The translations under genes and the position numbers were made by a program. A stretch of 64,000 nucleotides of DNA from Larus michahellis (Eukaryota; Chordata; Aves; Charadriiformes; Laridae), in the NCBI RefSeq assembly GCF_964199755.1, contig NC_133910.1:4796501-4860500 (forward strand), written 5' to 3'. Each line of letters opens with the position of its first letter. The first letter of the stretch is position 1. This document shows, piece by piece, positions 47,101 through 58,429 of this stretch. The notes under the pieces were generated by a model. That model saw only the letters and a list, made by a program, of their open reading frames with translations, was not told the DNA's origin and ran no database searches.

Positions 47101-49160
47101 TCCATCAGCTTCAGGAAGCAAGTGCCGTTATAGCAAAGATGATGATTGTAACAGGCATACAAATGAGTAAAGTCATTTAACCTAGATTGGCATCATCTTA
47201 ATTACGGCAGTGTGATCAACCTTTTTGACCGTACAAATTGCCTACCAAAAACACAGCAGAAAGCTTGAGGGTACATCGGGCAGAGCTGAGAGAGCTGTGA
47301 GGAGATGGAACTCTAAGGGCAATTTGAAGGTGTGAGGTGGCATCAGCCAGTCCCCAGGCAAACCGGTGATTTGAGCATCCCCCTCCTTGCAGGGGATTCA
47401 CATTAACCAGCAGGCATTACGCTGCAAGGCTCTGAGACCAGCAGGAGTAAAGATGTGTGTGATCTGGTTACAACTCATCCGAGGCCCACAGGGCACCCTG
47501 AATTAGGAAGACGTGTGCTACTGCTGTTACTGTATGCTGCATTACATCAGGTTGAGGTTGCTTTTCCTTTTTGAAGTAATCAGGAATTGCATATCCATCT
47601 CCTAGTATCAGTATTGCAAATCAGCCTCTGACAGTCATCACAAAATTGTTGCCTGGCTAACAATGCACAGGTAGTTTCTGTTATCACTCATCTTTTAGCA
47701 GGGTGTGTGAGGTAAGATGCAGCCCTAGGCAAAAGACTGACAGCTTTTGGGTTTTATCCCAGAAAACAGGCTTCAGTCCCAGGGTACAACACATGCAAAT
47801 GCAGCAGTGTAACCACCTGGAGCAGTGTTAGCCCTTCATCCCATCCCCATCCCATCCCTTCAGCCCCAGACACTGGAAGTGTCTGCAGTAGCCTTACATC
47901 AAGGTGTCCCTTTGCCTTGTCAGACCACCACAACACAAACCCAAAGCTAACTTCACGCCTAGCAAAATCAGGGCCACTCTTGAGACGCTAGACCTGGTGG
48001 CACTGCTGTCACTGCTGCTGAAGATCCATCACAGAGATGACACCAAGGCAATAGAACAACCCTGCAATATTGCTCAGATGCCTGCAGCAAAACCATCGCT
48101 GCCAGCCAGTATTAGCGTCCCAGGAGAGATGTGTGAGCCGATATTACATCATGGCAGAGCAACCTCACAATTTGCAGGTCTTCCCTCCTCAGATAATTCC
48201 CTGAATGTGCCCCACCTGAGTCCCAGTAAGAGATGTGACTGTCTGACTGGGTGCTCGGTGCCTGGTGATGTCTGGCATGTTCAAGGCTGTGTATTGCAGA
48301 CATTAAACTCAACATAATGGAAGAGTTCTTGGAATTTTCCACTAGCTGCAGAGGAGATTTTACTCTAAATCCTTGTAGTTCCTTTTATGTCTCTCTTCAG
48401 AAGACACCCTAAAATTACTAACATCAACCCTGTTAAAAATACTTTGATTCCTAGTGATATTAGCTACTGAATTTTGTGACTTGCAGCTAATGCTCTGTAC
48501 CTGTAACGAATCCCTTCCCTGTTCTCAGGATAAGAAAGTAATCTCAAAAGCTTTTTGAATAAGCCCATGCTGTGCAGGTTTCAGGCAGAGGCACACAGAA
48601 GAGCCCTTGCAGATGTACTCTGTACAAAGCTGCAGACAGAGGCTGTTGTCTGAAATAACACGTAAGTGCTTTTGTAGCAGAAGTCACATATCTATGCTGT
48701 CATAATTCTTCCACATTTATCTTTTATCTATGACATTCCCTCCACTGTCTGTGTCCACACAGGTCTCTCCAAAACCCTACTACCAAGAGCAGTCTCTTTT
48801 TAATTACATCCATTTTTCTCATGGCACCTCCCTTTACTTTATGTTTCCACACATAGACACGACTCCAGGACAACCAGTGACCCACACAGCCCTGGAGTTT
48901 AGGTACGTCTTGGGATACCACGATCAGCCTTGGGGATCCTGTGTTGCCCCCATTTTAGGAGCAGCACAATGGCCTCTCGTGGCCTTTTTCGCGGCTTTTC
49001 CTCTTGCGCCTTCTCAAGTCGTCGGCCTGGGAACACACCTGAGATATGAAAGAGGAGCACCCAGCACCCTCCTCAGCCTTTGCAGATACTTTTTTTCCCC
49101 ACCTTTACTGTTGCCATCCAAAGCTGGCCTTGCCCGCACTGAGCCCTCACCCAAGGAAGG
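44111..49160. other. Unique DNA with TCCA microsatellite; no gene recognised
   Basis: Nothing I can name as a gene lies here. There is a TCCA tract at 45087-45113 (listed separately), a short CATCC-rich run around 47838-47865, and overlapping chance frames on both strands. The frame 48730-49281 (183 codons, +) runs into the CpG island, where stops are rare. Its upstream part shows no coding character. Confidence 0.45.
45087..45113. repeat. (TCCA)n microsatellite
   Basis: 6.75 perfect units of 'tcca' occur. The tract is short and probably polymorphic. Confidence 0.97.
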
Positions 49161-49530
49161 CAGCAGACTCGCTCCGGGCGCCCGGGGCACCCTGAGGGCC
49201 TCCTCTGCCCCCCGGAGTCACCCCGCCCTGAGCCCGGTCCCCGCCGGCGCCTGCGCTGGGCCGGCCCAGGTGAGTCCATGAGGGTTTAAGGGCGGGCCGG
49301 CGGCGGGGGGAGCCCCTGCGTGGGCCTGTCCGTCCCCGGGCGCTCCCCGCGGGACGGGCCGCTGCTGCGGGACACGGCTCCGAGGAAGGCAGCGCGGGAA
49401 CGTGGCGGTAAGGCTCCCGGGGGGTCGGGGCTGTTTTCCGGGGCCCCGCCTGCGCCGTGGTGGGGGGCCGGAGGGCCCCGGTGCGGTGTTTGCCAGGCTC
49501 CGGGGCCCGGGCTGGGCGAAGGCAGCTGGC
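49161..49530. promoter_or_regulatory. CpG island, likely promoter or first exon of an unidentified gene
   Basis: About 370 bp of very GC-rich DNA with roughly 40 CpGs by eye stands in otherwise CpG-poor sequence. It contains an SP1-type GC box 'gggcggg' (49290-49296) and a run 'ggcggcggggggagc'. On the + strand there are two good splice donors: 'ggcccag' before 'gtgagt' at 49270, a perfect consensus, and 'gtggcg' before 'gtaagg' at 49408. No TATA box is evident, as usual for island promoters. The + strand donors argue for a transcript running rightwards with a probably non-coding first exon, but bidirectional use cannot be excluded. The long minus-strand frame through the island is a by-product of few stop codons in GC-rich DNA. 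Confidence 0.7.
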
Positions 49531-49556
49531 GGAGGTCCATGGAGGGCTGTTCAGGC

Positions 49557-49572
49557 CCACTAGATGGCGGCA
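49557..49572 (+). promoter_or_regulatory. CTCF- and YY1-type binding site at island edge
   Basis: 'ccactagatggcggcagg' contains an exact match to the CTCF core consensus CCASYAGRKGGCRS (49557-49570). It also matches the YY1 promoter motif with its ATGGCGGC core (49563-49570). It sits about 30 bp past the densest part of the CpG island. Either protein would suit: CTCF as an insulator at the promoter flank, or YY1 near a start site. The match is seen in the sequence; binding is inferred. Confidence 0.55.
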
Positions 49573-49926
49573 GGTCCTTAAATTTGTGTGTTTCGCGTGG
49601 GAAGGGCGGAGGATGAGGCTCTCTGGGTGGAAGTTGTGAAGGGAACGCAGCGCATCAATTCCCAGGGGCTCCTCCACCCCCCGGGCTGCTGTCTGCGGGC
49701 AGTCCCGGAGGCAATAAAAACACTTGTTTGGGGTTGAAGACCCTCGAATATATGATTCCTTTAATAAATGCTGTAGATCTGCCTCTCCAGCGCACGGCTG
49801 AGCGCATTGCAAATCCTTCACTGTGTTCGTACCCGCTGGGCTGCCTCGGGGGCCGGTTGGGCCTGTGGCCTCCCTGAGGTGGCAGAGCTGAAAGCCCTCT
49901 AAATGGGCTTAAATGTGTGTAAAATG
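49573..49926. other. Flank of the CpG island
   Basis: GC content falls off here. A polyadenylation-like 'aataaa' occurs near 49713 and again near 49764. No gene is recognised. Confidence 0.5.
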
Positions 49927-50036
49927 GGGGTGTTCAAGGCCAGGTTGGATGGGGCTTTGAGCAGCCTGGCCTAGTGGGAGAAAGGGATAATGTTACAGGT
50001 CGCTTCCAACCCAAACCATTCCATAATTCTGAACAT
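49927..50036 (+). mobile_element. CR1 3'-terminal fragment
   Basis: 'gttcaaggccaggttggatg', 'gggctttgagcagcctggcc', 'agtgggag' and 'gtcgcttccaacccaaacca' are the ORF2 end and 3' UTR of a CR1, sense orientation, ending in 'ttccataattctg'. It is of the same general type as the copy at 9.9 kb but truncated to about 110 bp, and sits about 400 bp from the CpG island. Confidence 0.92.
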
Positions 50037-50332
50037 TGCACCTACTTAAAAAGGCCGGGGCCCTGTTGAGAGTCGCAGCCGCCCTGGGTTTGCAGCTCAC
50101 GTGCCAAAATGCTTCAGCAGCTCTGGCTGCTGTTGCTGAGACTTTTGCTATGTTAAAAATTAGTCTTTTAGATATCATCAATACCCAAAGCTAGAATGGG
50201 TGAGTAGATCTGGGGACAGATTCCTGATCTGTGACTGTGTAATTAACTCCCACCTGTTTAGGGCAAGGAATAGTAAGTACATCCTAACCCTACACAGGCT
50301 GGATAATTCCTGTTTCTTGCCTTTTCTCATGC

Positions 50333-50365
50333 AGATCCAACCTAAACCACTCTATGATTTAGGAC
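50333..50365 (+). mobile_element. Possible CR1 tail remnant
   Basis: 'gatccaacctaaaccactct' followed by 'atgattta' matches the last about 30 bp of CR1 (ttccaacccaaaccattctatgatt). It is only a short match but lies 300 bp from a clear CR1 end in the same orientation. Confidence 0.5.
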
Positions 50366-50580
50366 TAAGAGCCCTTCCCTGGGTTGGGTTGCCTGATGAG
50401 CTCTTAGCAGCTAATGGGACCAAGAGAAATAGGGCTGTAGGATGCACGATTTCCTTTAAAGCAAGCTGAGAGTAGTAAAGGGAAATGGAGTTTTGCAGCT
50501 GTCTCTGGCCACGGTAGAATTCTGTGCTGTGTAACAGGCTGCTTTGAGGTTATTCTTTGTCCTGATTATGCTGGGAATAT

Positions 50581-50598
50581 ATTTTGTATATACAAAAT
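50581..50598. repeat. 18-bp perfect palindrome
   Basis: 'attttgtatatacaaaat' is its own reverse complement with no spacer. It has no known protein-site identity and probably arose by chance in AT-rich DNA. Confidence 0.95.
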
Positions 50599-50924
50599 TT
50601 ACCAGACTTGTCTCCCGTCCTTCCCTGGAGTGGCACCTCGTTGTGAACCGTGTCCTGATACTGCTTTAAGCAAATGTATCTTTACCAGGGACTTGGTATG
50701 TAGCTTCACCTAGCTGATGACTGGCCATGGTTTTACCAAAAATTCATGTGAAATTAATGGCAAAGCAGAAAAAAACCCTCTTCCATTGTTCTATACTTTT
50801 CAAATTGACCCTCAATATGTGCTTTGTGCTGTGCAAACCCTGGACGTGTTCACGCTCAAATCAGTCCTGTCTAAAAACCTTTACTCCCTGCAGATGCAGC
50901 AGAATTGCCATGTTACTCTATTTA

Positions 50925-50985
50925 TAGACAGGGGATAAATGACTTGATGAAGGTCAGGTGAGAAACTTGTGGCAAAGCTGTGAGG
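50925..50985 (-). repeat. MIR-like SINE relic, antisense
   Basis: 'atagacaggggataaatgac', 'ttgatgaaggtcagg' and 'cttgtggcaaagctgtgagg' parallel antisense MIR (gacttgcccaaggtcacacag, ctgtggcagagctggga). It is diverged and tentative. Confidence 0.35.
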
Positions 50986-52096
50986 TAAATAAGCTCTTGA
51001 ATCATGAGCAATGGCAAGGAGAGAGAGGACAGTTACGTTAGCTCAGACAGACATCTTAATTCCCTTTTCACTGGTGCTGCCATTAGATTAGTCCCTCCTT
51101 TTTGCACGCTCACCTGTAGCTCAGTGTGCAGTGCACACACTCCTCTCCTTTCCCAGGCTATGGAGAGCATCCCTTTCCTACTGCACCTGTGATGCATTTC
51201 TAAGTGATTGCCTGCTCTGCTTCTTTACTTAGGTGCAATGCTGGCAACAGAGCAGCCCCAAAGTCTCACATCTTTCATCTCTGGTTGGTTACAGATTTGC
51301 TGGGAAACTTTCGCAGACTGGGCAGTTTTCCCAATGCCTGCTGTTTCAGACTCACTTCTGTAGCTTTGTAGCAGAGTGCACAGTCACCTGGGCACCTCTA
51401 GGAGTTGTACTGGGTGACAAGTGCTGTGGTTCTTGCTATTGTCATTGCTAAAAAGTGGGATGTGCTTCATTGCAGGTCTGTTATCCAGAAACTGTGCCTT
51501 TTGCTGTAACACTTCCCTACTGTTGAAGGCGGCAGGCTGTTTCCAGTGGTCCACGTACAAGACACAACCTGTAAGTGACTTAAAGATGTGCAATCTTACC
51601 CTCTGGCTAGCTACACAAGAAGCAAATGGATCTGTTCTATGATGCTTATCTCACTGCTGAAGTGCTCACCCAACCGTGATGGTGGGCCTTGTTCATCCGG
51701 ATTCTGCTTTTTGTGGTATGGCCCTGCAAAACTGGGGACAGCTATTCCCTGGAGTTAATTTGGGTCCAGTCTCTTTCCCCTCTATGCTTCAGTGCAGGTT
51801 GGGCTGTGAATTTTAAGCTTTTTTCTGGGATGCTGTTTTCTCCCTGCTTTCTTAATATCATATGCAGAAGTGCTGATGTCCTCTGGATGCATTTACCTAG
51901 AGCCAGCTCTTTTCTGGAAGGCAAAAGAGAGCTTGTTAAAAGTTACCTCCATGCTTATTTAATGGTCTAACTTGGGGTGGAAATGCTCCCTTCTCCCCAA
52001 TGCAGTTCTGTTACTGCAATGTGTCACTGTGTACCCAAATCTGTACTTCATGTCAGTGCTAAAATGGTAACTGTGCTTGATACAGACATAAAAGGG

Positions 52097-52134
52097 ATGA
52101 ATATTGGTAGCTTACATGAATATTGGTAGCTTAC
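52097..52134. repeat. 19-bp exact tandem duplication
   Basis: 'atgaatattggtagcttac' occurs twice head to tail (52097-52115 and 52116-52134) without a mismatch, so it is a recent duplication. Confidence 0.97.
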
Positions 52135-53077
52135 ATGTAGCTCTTCATTCCCCTTGTGTGTCTGTTCTGTGAAACGTTTGGAGGGCTGAGCGAAGGAAGG
52201 GAATAGGATAGTGAATTTGAGGCCTTTATTTCTATTTGCTGAAGTCAAATGACTGGAATTAAATGTGACCTGTCTGAAAGCCAACCTTGTTTCCAAAAAG
52301 TGCATGGGGAGCTGAGATCAGAAGACACATTACAAACATTGCAGTAGCATAACTTGAGGCAAGTGCAATCATTTACTTGACTAATGAATCCCCTGGGCTG
52401 CTAGCAAGAGAGCAAATCTCTCATTCATCTTCTTAATTTAATAAGCAGAGGGGTTGGCCTTAAGGGTAAATGAAATGCGTAGTGATCCCATGAATGTTTC
52501 AGCAAATTGATGTACAATAAGATAAGGGAGATCCAGCAAATGGCTTACTTTATTCTGAGAGGCTGTCAATGGGGTTTAAGGGAAAAGGAGAGAAGCTGGA
52601 GTTGATAGCTCTGCGTAGCTCTCTCCACTGCATTTCTTTCCCAATATCCAATATGTACAGGCTGGAGCGCAGGATTTTTGTTAGGATATCATCCAGTGAG
52701 CTTAGAACAAAAGTAACGCCTGTTGGGCTTCGTGCTGCATGTAAGACAGCCATCAGAGAGATCAGTGAGCTTGCTGAGCTACACAGCATGGGAAAGGCTG
52801 CGCAGGGACTGCAGTCTGTCTGCAGCAAGTAACCCGCTGCTGCTTTCCATGCCTGTATGTACATACTGGGAGTTGATGCTCCTTGGAAAGGTTCGTGGAG
52901 GAGCTGGAGGATGCCTGTACTTGTGGGAGCTAATGAGGCTCATTCCTGTCTTTCATGCTCTTAATTACTTTAGAGAAGAAATCAATGGTGTGAAACAATG
53001 AAATGCTTTAATGGCTAGAACAGTGATTGTTAGTTCTGCCATCACAGCAATTACCCTGCGATCACCTGAGTAAATGT

Positions 53078-53125
53078 TATGGATTAGGGAAACTGAGGCA
53101 GAGATGAAGTCATCATATCGCTATA
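53078..53125 (-). repeat. MIR-like SINE trace, antisense
   Basis: 'attagggaaactgaggcaga' is the reverse complement of the MIR 'cctcagtttcc' box. The flanks are not clearly alignable. Confidence 0.3.
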
Positions 53126-54877
53126 GATAACGAACTTTTTACTATAAAAATAAAAACGGGGTAAGGAAGCTTCTGACACATGCAATAAATTTGGTAGGTT
53201 TTTTTTTAAAGAAAAAACAACCCCAACAGCAAATAAAAACCGCAGAAGGGAATACTTTTAAAACTTCAATTAAACCATGAACATATAATGTGACTTTTGG
53301 GAGGCTGGCTAAAGTATAAAGAAGTTGAAAATGGGAGTGCTTGTTCTTGGCTATTGTTTGAGAGAGGATTTTGGGATTAGTTGGTCCATTGCTATTGAAT
53401 GTAGTTCATTGCTTATGATCTTCCAAGGCCCTTTACAATGAACACGAAATATAGAGCAGAAAACTGAGCTTAATTATCAAAAAATTAGTGGCTTTTGGCA
53501 TGTCATGCATTTCAGGGTCCTTGAAATCAAATGGGATGGTCAGATTTTCTGTTAATGAAGGTAAAATATACAGATATAATGAAGTTCATGTATTGCATTG
53601 GAATCTGAAATAATTGCATTTGTGAACTCTGTCTAATTTGATGGGATGGAAGCTACAGAATATGGACTTAAGTTATGAAACTTCATGTATATGCATTAGT
53701 TTAGTTCTGTATTAGAGTAAGATTGTTTATAATGGAGTGCTTTTGGATTCTGGCCAGTATTTGCAGGGCTGCTCTTTTGGAGCTTGGTGGCTTTAAGAAT
53801 AATGTGTAGCAAATTGCTCCTTTTAATTGAGGTAAATAGTTGTCATGTGCTAAACGAGGCGTTGGCATAATGTGAGCAGTATGGTTCTATTTTAGGGTTC
53901 AAGTTGCAGTTCTGAACACATTCAAGGATTGAAGACCTTGACAATCTCGATATTGCAGTATTTATGCCAGCACAAAGCAAAATTCCTCAGAAACACCAAA
54001 CTGGTGACTGGATTTGTTGTAAAGGCACACAGGTTCTTTTCACTTGGAAGCCAAGCCAAGAGCCAGCTCTCGTGTCCTGTCGTGCCCTGGGCAGTCAGCA
54101 GCATCATTGCCAAATGCAGTGGAGTTTGCACAGTGCCTGCAACTTTGCAGCCTGTTTGGTGGTTGCTGGAGATGCCATGTGCAAGATGCGCCTGTATCAG
54201 CTTTGGGGTGTGGTTGGCTTAATGATGTAAAAAAGAAAACTTGACTGAATTGGACTGCGAATGTTTTCTGTCCTTTGCAGTATTGTAGCCGTATGAGATG
54301 CATGTTGTAGGAAGCATTTATATCCACATGAGAGAAAACCATAACTGGGTGTTTGGGTTTCAATGAGCTGGGGCGGGGGGAAGCTTCCAAAGGGGAATAT
54401 CCTCATTTCCACTGCAGCTAAATAAGATGCTTGACACTAAATGGTCTCTGCTGTCAAGTCTGCTTAGGAACTAAAAGTTTTAGGCAGATATGTTATGGTC
54501 AGCTTCAGTGGTCAGAGCCACTGCTCGTTCATGGAGCAGACTGTATGACTGTTCTGAGGGATGAAACAACCCATCTGGGCACGCGGTGTTACTCCCTTAG
54601 GTGCTCCTTCACCTGCAAGGGGACTGTGGACTGGTCAGCAAAGGCCAGATCCATCCCCAAATCAGACTTAAGACATATGAGCACTATTGGCATAGGAAGA
54701 GGAAAGTGTCCTGGTTCTGCAGTTGGGATGCAGAGGGTGGGGGGATACATGCCTCCATTGGCTAGGACTCCCCATGATTTGGAGCACTCCTAAGGCCTTG
54801 TAAATTAGCTAATAGCTTGTTGCTATTCCAGTTTAGCTGCTGCATCTTCATCCCTTCTTGAGACAGGACTAGTTTTA

Positions 54878-55393
54878 TCAAAGGAACAACTTAGAGTGAA
54901 GGAAGGGACACGCTGTGGCTGAGCTTGAGGGATACTTCATTCCTGCTGGAAGAGGGTAGGTTGTGTAGGTCTGCTCTTGCTCCTGGTTGTAAAGTCTACC
55001 CCTCTCCTTCCTTGCAGAGCTCATCAGATGCATTGAGCTGATGCAGTTTGCTGAACTAACAAAATTATCCCTCTTGGGGTAACCCAGTAGACATATTGGG
55101 TGCAAGTCACTGGATAAGGGACTTAACTCATTGACCGCCACCTTGGCTTGCTTCGTGGTGAGTGTTTCAAAGCTGCTTGCTGATGTTATTTCAGCCAGCC
55201 TAACTCTTTGATGCTTTAGCCTGTTTTCACTTGAGAGTGATTTTTGTGCTGGTCTGTTAGAATAATGAATTTTTTTGGCTATAGTGCTAGCTGTCACTTT
55301 CTTCCTAAGAGTCTGGGCAACACTTAGCTGTGTTAGATGGTGAGAACGAATAGTGGAAACATTAAGCTGATTCAGCCCTGTGTTCACCTCCAC
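54878..55393 (-). other. 171-codon minus-strand open frame, unidentified
   Basis: The frame runs uninterrupted from ATG at 55393 down to 54878 and is rich in S, K, Q and T. Residues about 23-66 (beginning LSVAQTLRKKVTASTIAKK, later RPAQKSLSSENRLKHQRVR) faintly recall the second helix-turn-helix and the 'KPLLS..N...RL.FA' block of Tc1/mariner transposases. No DDE catalytic region follows and terminal inverted repeats were not found by eye. It could be a decayed transposon relic, but a chance frame is at least as likely. Confidence 0.15.
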
Positions 55394-57237
55394 GTGCCAG
55401 TGCCTATATAACGTTACGGTTTTCGTATGAACCTGATGAACACTGGTGTGAGTGAGGCCATCAGTCTTGGCCGAGACATCAGATTTTCAGTCCCCAGTTT
55501 GGTGTGCATGGCTCACTCCAACCTGGGAATTTGTTATCAAACTGGTGTCAGGCTTACAAGAAATAAACCCTTCCTGCTGACAGATGATGAGCAAACCTGT
55601 TGCACAGCCAGCCACTGGACGCCAAGTGTCCCATCTCCTGAGCACCTCTCATGCTGTGCTGCCTCTTTGCATAGTTGGGAAGCATCTGGATTAGTGCGCT
55701 GTGCTGTCGTGTGTGAGTGACTCCAGAGAAGCTTGCCTTGAAGTGGAAGAGCTGAATGACAGGGATATACAAGTGCTGTAACACCAGCCAGGGCCTGAGC
55801 TTGCATATTGCTGTGTCTCTGAGGGTGGCCAGTGCCAGATGCATATGAGAGGTGCCAGAAACTCCTTAGTGTGCTTTTTTAAAATGTCAAACTCTTCTAT
55901 TTGCTCTACAGAGCGATGAGATCTCTCATGTCTTCACCTGAGCCTCCATATTAAAAATGGTAGTTCTGTACCTCGTTCCAGAGCTTGCTGGGTTTCACTT
56001 GGCCAGAAGTCCAAACCTCTCCTGTACTCCTGCCCCAGGAGGTTTAGTCTTAATGCATTTATCTGTGTGTACAAGGAGAAGGGAACATTTCTGTTTTTAC
56101 AGATGGCGTGGATTCAGGAAATCCAGTCAGCTGGTGTGGATCTGGAAACCATTCTGCCCTTATTAACACCCTCCGATGATATAAACAGAGAATCCCCAAA
56201 GCAAGGAGCAGTCTAAATAAAACTTCAGGCCAAACCAGAACATCTAAGGTGTGCCAGATCTTGCCTCAGGGAAAGAGGGAGGATGGGAAGTGCCAGGAAA
56301 GGGAAGATCTTAATTTCTAAGAGAAGAGGTCCATGATTAAGGAAAGTCTGTACTCTTCCCAGAAGGGAGAGTGGAGAGCTGAGGAAGGGATATCCTAGGG
56401 AAAGGGCTTTTCTCTGCCACTGCCTTGTTTCTTCTCTTGGAAATGACTGGTGAGGTCTAAGCCAGGGATTGTCTTAAGACAGAGGTTGGAGGCCAGAATG
56501 CCTTTCTAGATCTGAGCCTGTATTTGCTGTCTGCCTCAGTTTCCTGTCTGTAGTACAGGAAGAACAACTAAAAATATCCAGCTACGGAGCAGTATCTGTG
56601 CCTGTGGTGGGAGCACTGAAGTCTTGCTGTATGGCATGTCCTTTTAGTTTCAGAAGGGAGATCTGGTGGCTGCAGGTATGTTACGCCAGGGCCTGGGGAT
56701 GTGCCACTTGCCACCGGGGAGGGTGCTACAGCTCAGGATACATTTCTGCTGTGTGTCCCCACCCTGCCTTGCGTTTGTAGTGGGGAGGGGACTGTGGAGC
56801 AAAGTGATGTTTAATGAATGTTTAAGAGGCTGTTCCGATGTCCTGCCAAATGGACTGGGAGAGTTCTTCCAGGGTTGGCATCTCCAACTGAGAGATGGCA
56901 AAGGGGCTAGAAAAAGCTGTGTGATGCAACTTCGAGAGCTGAAATAAAAAAAGGGAGTTTCCTCCTTCTTCTCTTCTACGGCCTTGTCTCTTTCTGCTTT
57001 CCTTTTATCTCTCTTCCCTTTTTCTTTGTGTCTGTTCTTTCCCTGTAACTCCTAGTGTAAGTAAGAAAGAATTTAATATGCTGAGACAGGAGAGAAGTTG
57101 TTCCATGCGTTGCAGATGCACAACATGACTTCATTAACTCCCCATGACATTCAAAATAGCTGGAGATAAAGACAAACTAAATCTGGGAAGACAAATATAA
57201 ATACTGTTCCCCCTCCCTTCCTCTCGCCCCTGCACAG
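55394..57237. other. Unique DNA; polypyrimidine acceptor at its right end
   Basis: No gene is recognised. A MIR-like trace lies at 56500-56570 (listed separately). The end, 57209-57237, is a strong pyrimidine tract and acceptor. Confidence 0.45.
56500..56570 (+). repeat. MIR-like SINE relic, sense
   Basis: 'gctgtctgcctcagtttcct' followed by 'gtctgtagtacaggaagaac' follows the MIR 3' core (gcctcagtttcctcatctgtaaaatgg). It is a short but well-ordered match. Confidence 0.4.
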
Positions 57238-57338
57238 TGTACCCCCCTAGGGCATGCATTCAATTACTGAAGATGAATGGAGCAGAGCAGCGCAGCGTTC
57301 GGGATGCTTTGAATAGCGCTGCCCGCTTTTGCCATCAG
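57238..57338 (+). other. Candidate exon with start codon, downstream of the CpG island
   Basis: One of the best pyrimidine tracts in the window ('ccccctcccttcctctcgcc' then 'cctgcacag', ending 57237) precedes a block with ATG at 57273. From it a frame reads MNGAEQRSVRDALNSAARFCHQ to a weak donor at 57339 (cag before gtggcc). If unspliced, the frame closes at 57434. The local GC rise and CpGs ('gcagcgcagcgttcgggatg') support function. It lies 8 kb right of the island's + strand donor and could be the first coding exon of that transcript. I do not recognise the peptide. The weak donor is the main argument against. Confidence 0.22.
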
Positions 57339-57346
57339 GTGGCCCC
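57332..57346. promoter_or_regulatory. Weak CTCF-like site
   Basis: 'ccatcaggtggccc' matches 12 of 14 positions of the CTCF core consensus. It overlaps the end of the candidate exon. It may only reflect sequence composition. Confidence 0.2.
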
Positions 57347-58429
57347 ACACTTCACTAAATCTGCCTCCTGCCCGGGGTCCAGCCTGGGAGATGCTCCGTG
57401 GGGTCTGCGATCCCTCCTTTCCCCGGTGGGCTGATAGCTTGCAGGCAGTCAGGGAAGGCTGGCAAGGCCCTGAGCAGGCATTGCTGCATTCCCCACATCT
57501 GTGCTGCCCCTTTTTGATCCCCTAAGGTGTATGGAAGGGAAGACCTTGGTGTTCAAGGCACTAGATGGGGAGCGAGGAGTCAGGCTTGCTCTCCACCCTG
57601 CTGTATAGGTGTGAGCAAGTGATGTAGCTTCTCCCCTGGGTGTGTGGGGTGTGGACACGGGTTGGTGGCAGTGGCGACCAGGAGCGCTTGCTGGGAGAGG
57701 CTGTGTGTGCAGTTGCTTCTGTTCTCCGGCAAATCTAGATGGCATTATAGAGACCTTGAGGTTCTGGTTAGCTTATGTATTGCTGAGTGTAGGTTGGAGT
57801 AGTTGTTCTGTGTGCCCGTGTCCACCCTGGCTTGTCTTTCCAGCACAGAGAGGGTTTGGGTCTCAAAGCTGTGCTGTTGTGTGAGGAGAGTTGATGTGCT
57901 AAGGCAGTACAGGTGCAGAGGGTCTCATTGTGGAACCCATTTGATACAGGATCCTATCCTGTAAAATGACTGTTATCATATTATGGGTCCTATTCACCAG
58001 TGGCTAATGTGTTTGTATAGGGCTTCATAACTCCCGGACATCTGGACTAAAACAAGTATTTTTTGGGGGGAGAAGTCTCTCTGCCTTGGGGTTTGCAGCT
58101 GGGTACCCAGAACACTCGGCTTGCTCTGACTCAGAGGCACTCAAAGAGCTGCTCTTTCATGTGTCCTTTCCCGTACTCCACCAGACTCAAACTCCGTTCG
58201 AGCTTTACTTGCGTAGAAGTCTCTCTGTGATCTCTCAGAGCTTTTCTGTTGCTGCAGTGCTGCAAGAGTTAGGGTGAGCTCAGATTACTGCGAGCTGGGG
58301 TGAGCAACTTCCCAAGGAAGGACTTGCCATCTTTTTCCATTATAGGCTTTTCAGTTCCCTACCTCTCTGTGCACAGCAGATGATTATCTCGCAAAAGCAT
58401 TCTGGGTTTTTTTCCTGTGTAGTTCAAAT
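57347..58429. other. Unique non-coding DNA
   Basis: GC-richer up to about 57900, then AT-leaning. No gene or repeat is named. Confidence 0.45.

Larger units (their letters stand above)
50366..54877. other. Unique DNA with small repeats; no gene recognised
   Basis: No protein-coding gene is supported. It contains an 18-bp perfect palindrome (50581-50598), MIR-like traces, a 19-bp duplication (52097-52134) and a long AT-rich stretch (about 53100-53720) with no repeats. Overlapping frames around 54.0-54.4 kb on both strands look like chance. Confidence 0.45.

Noticed and set aside
48730..49281. 183-codon + strand frame running into the CpG island
   Set aside because: The upstream half has no coding character, and the frame stays long only because of the GC-rich end.
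49147..49821. 224-codon minus-strand open frame across the CpG island
   Set aside because: Stops are rare in GC-rich DNA. The peptide is a P/R/G/A-rich string with no domain, and the island's splice donors face the other way.
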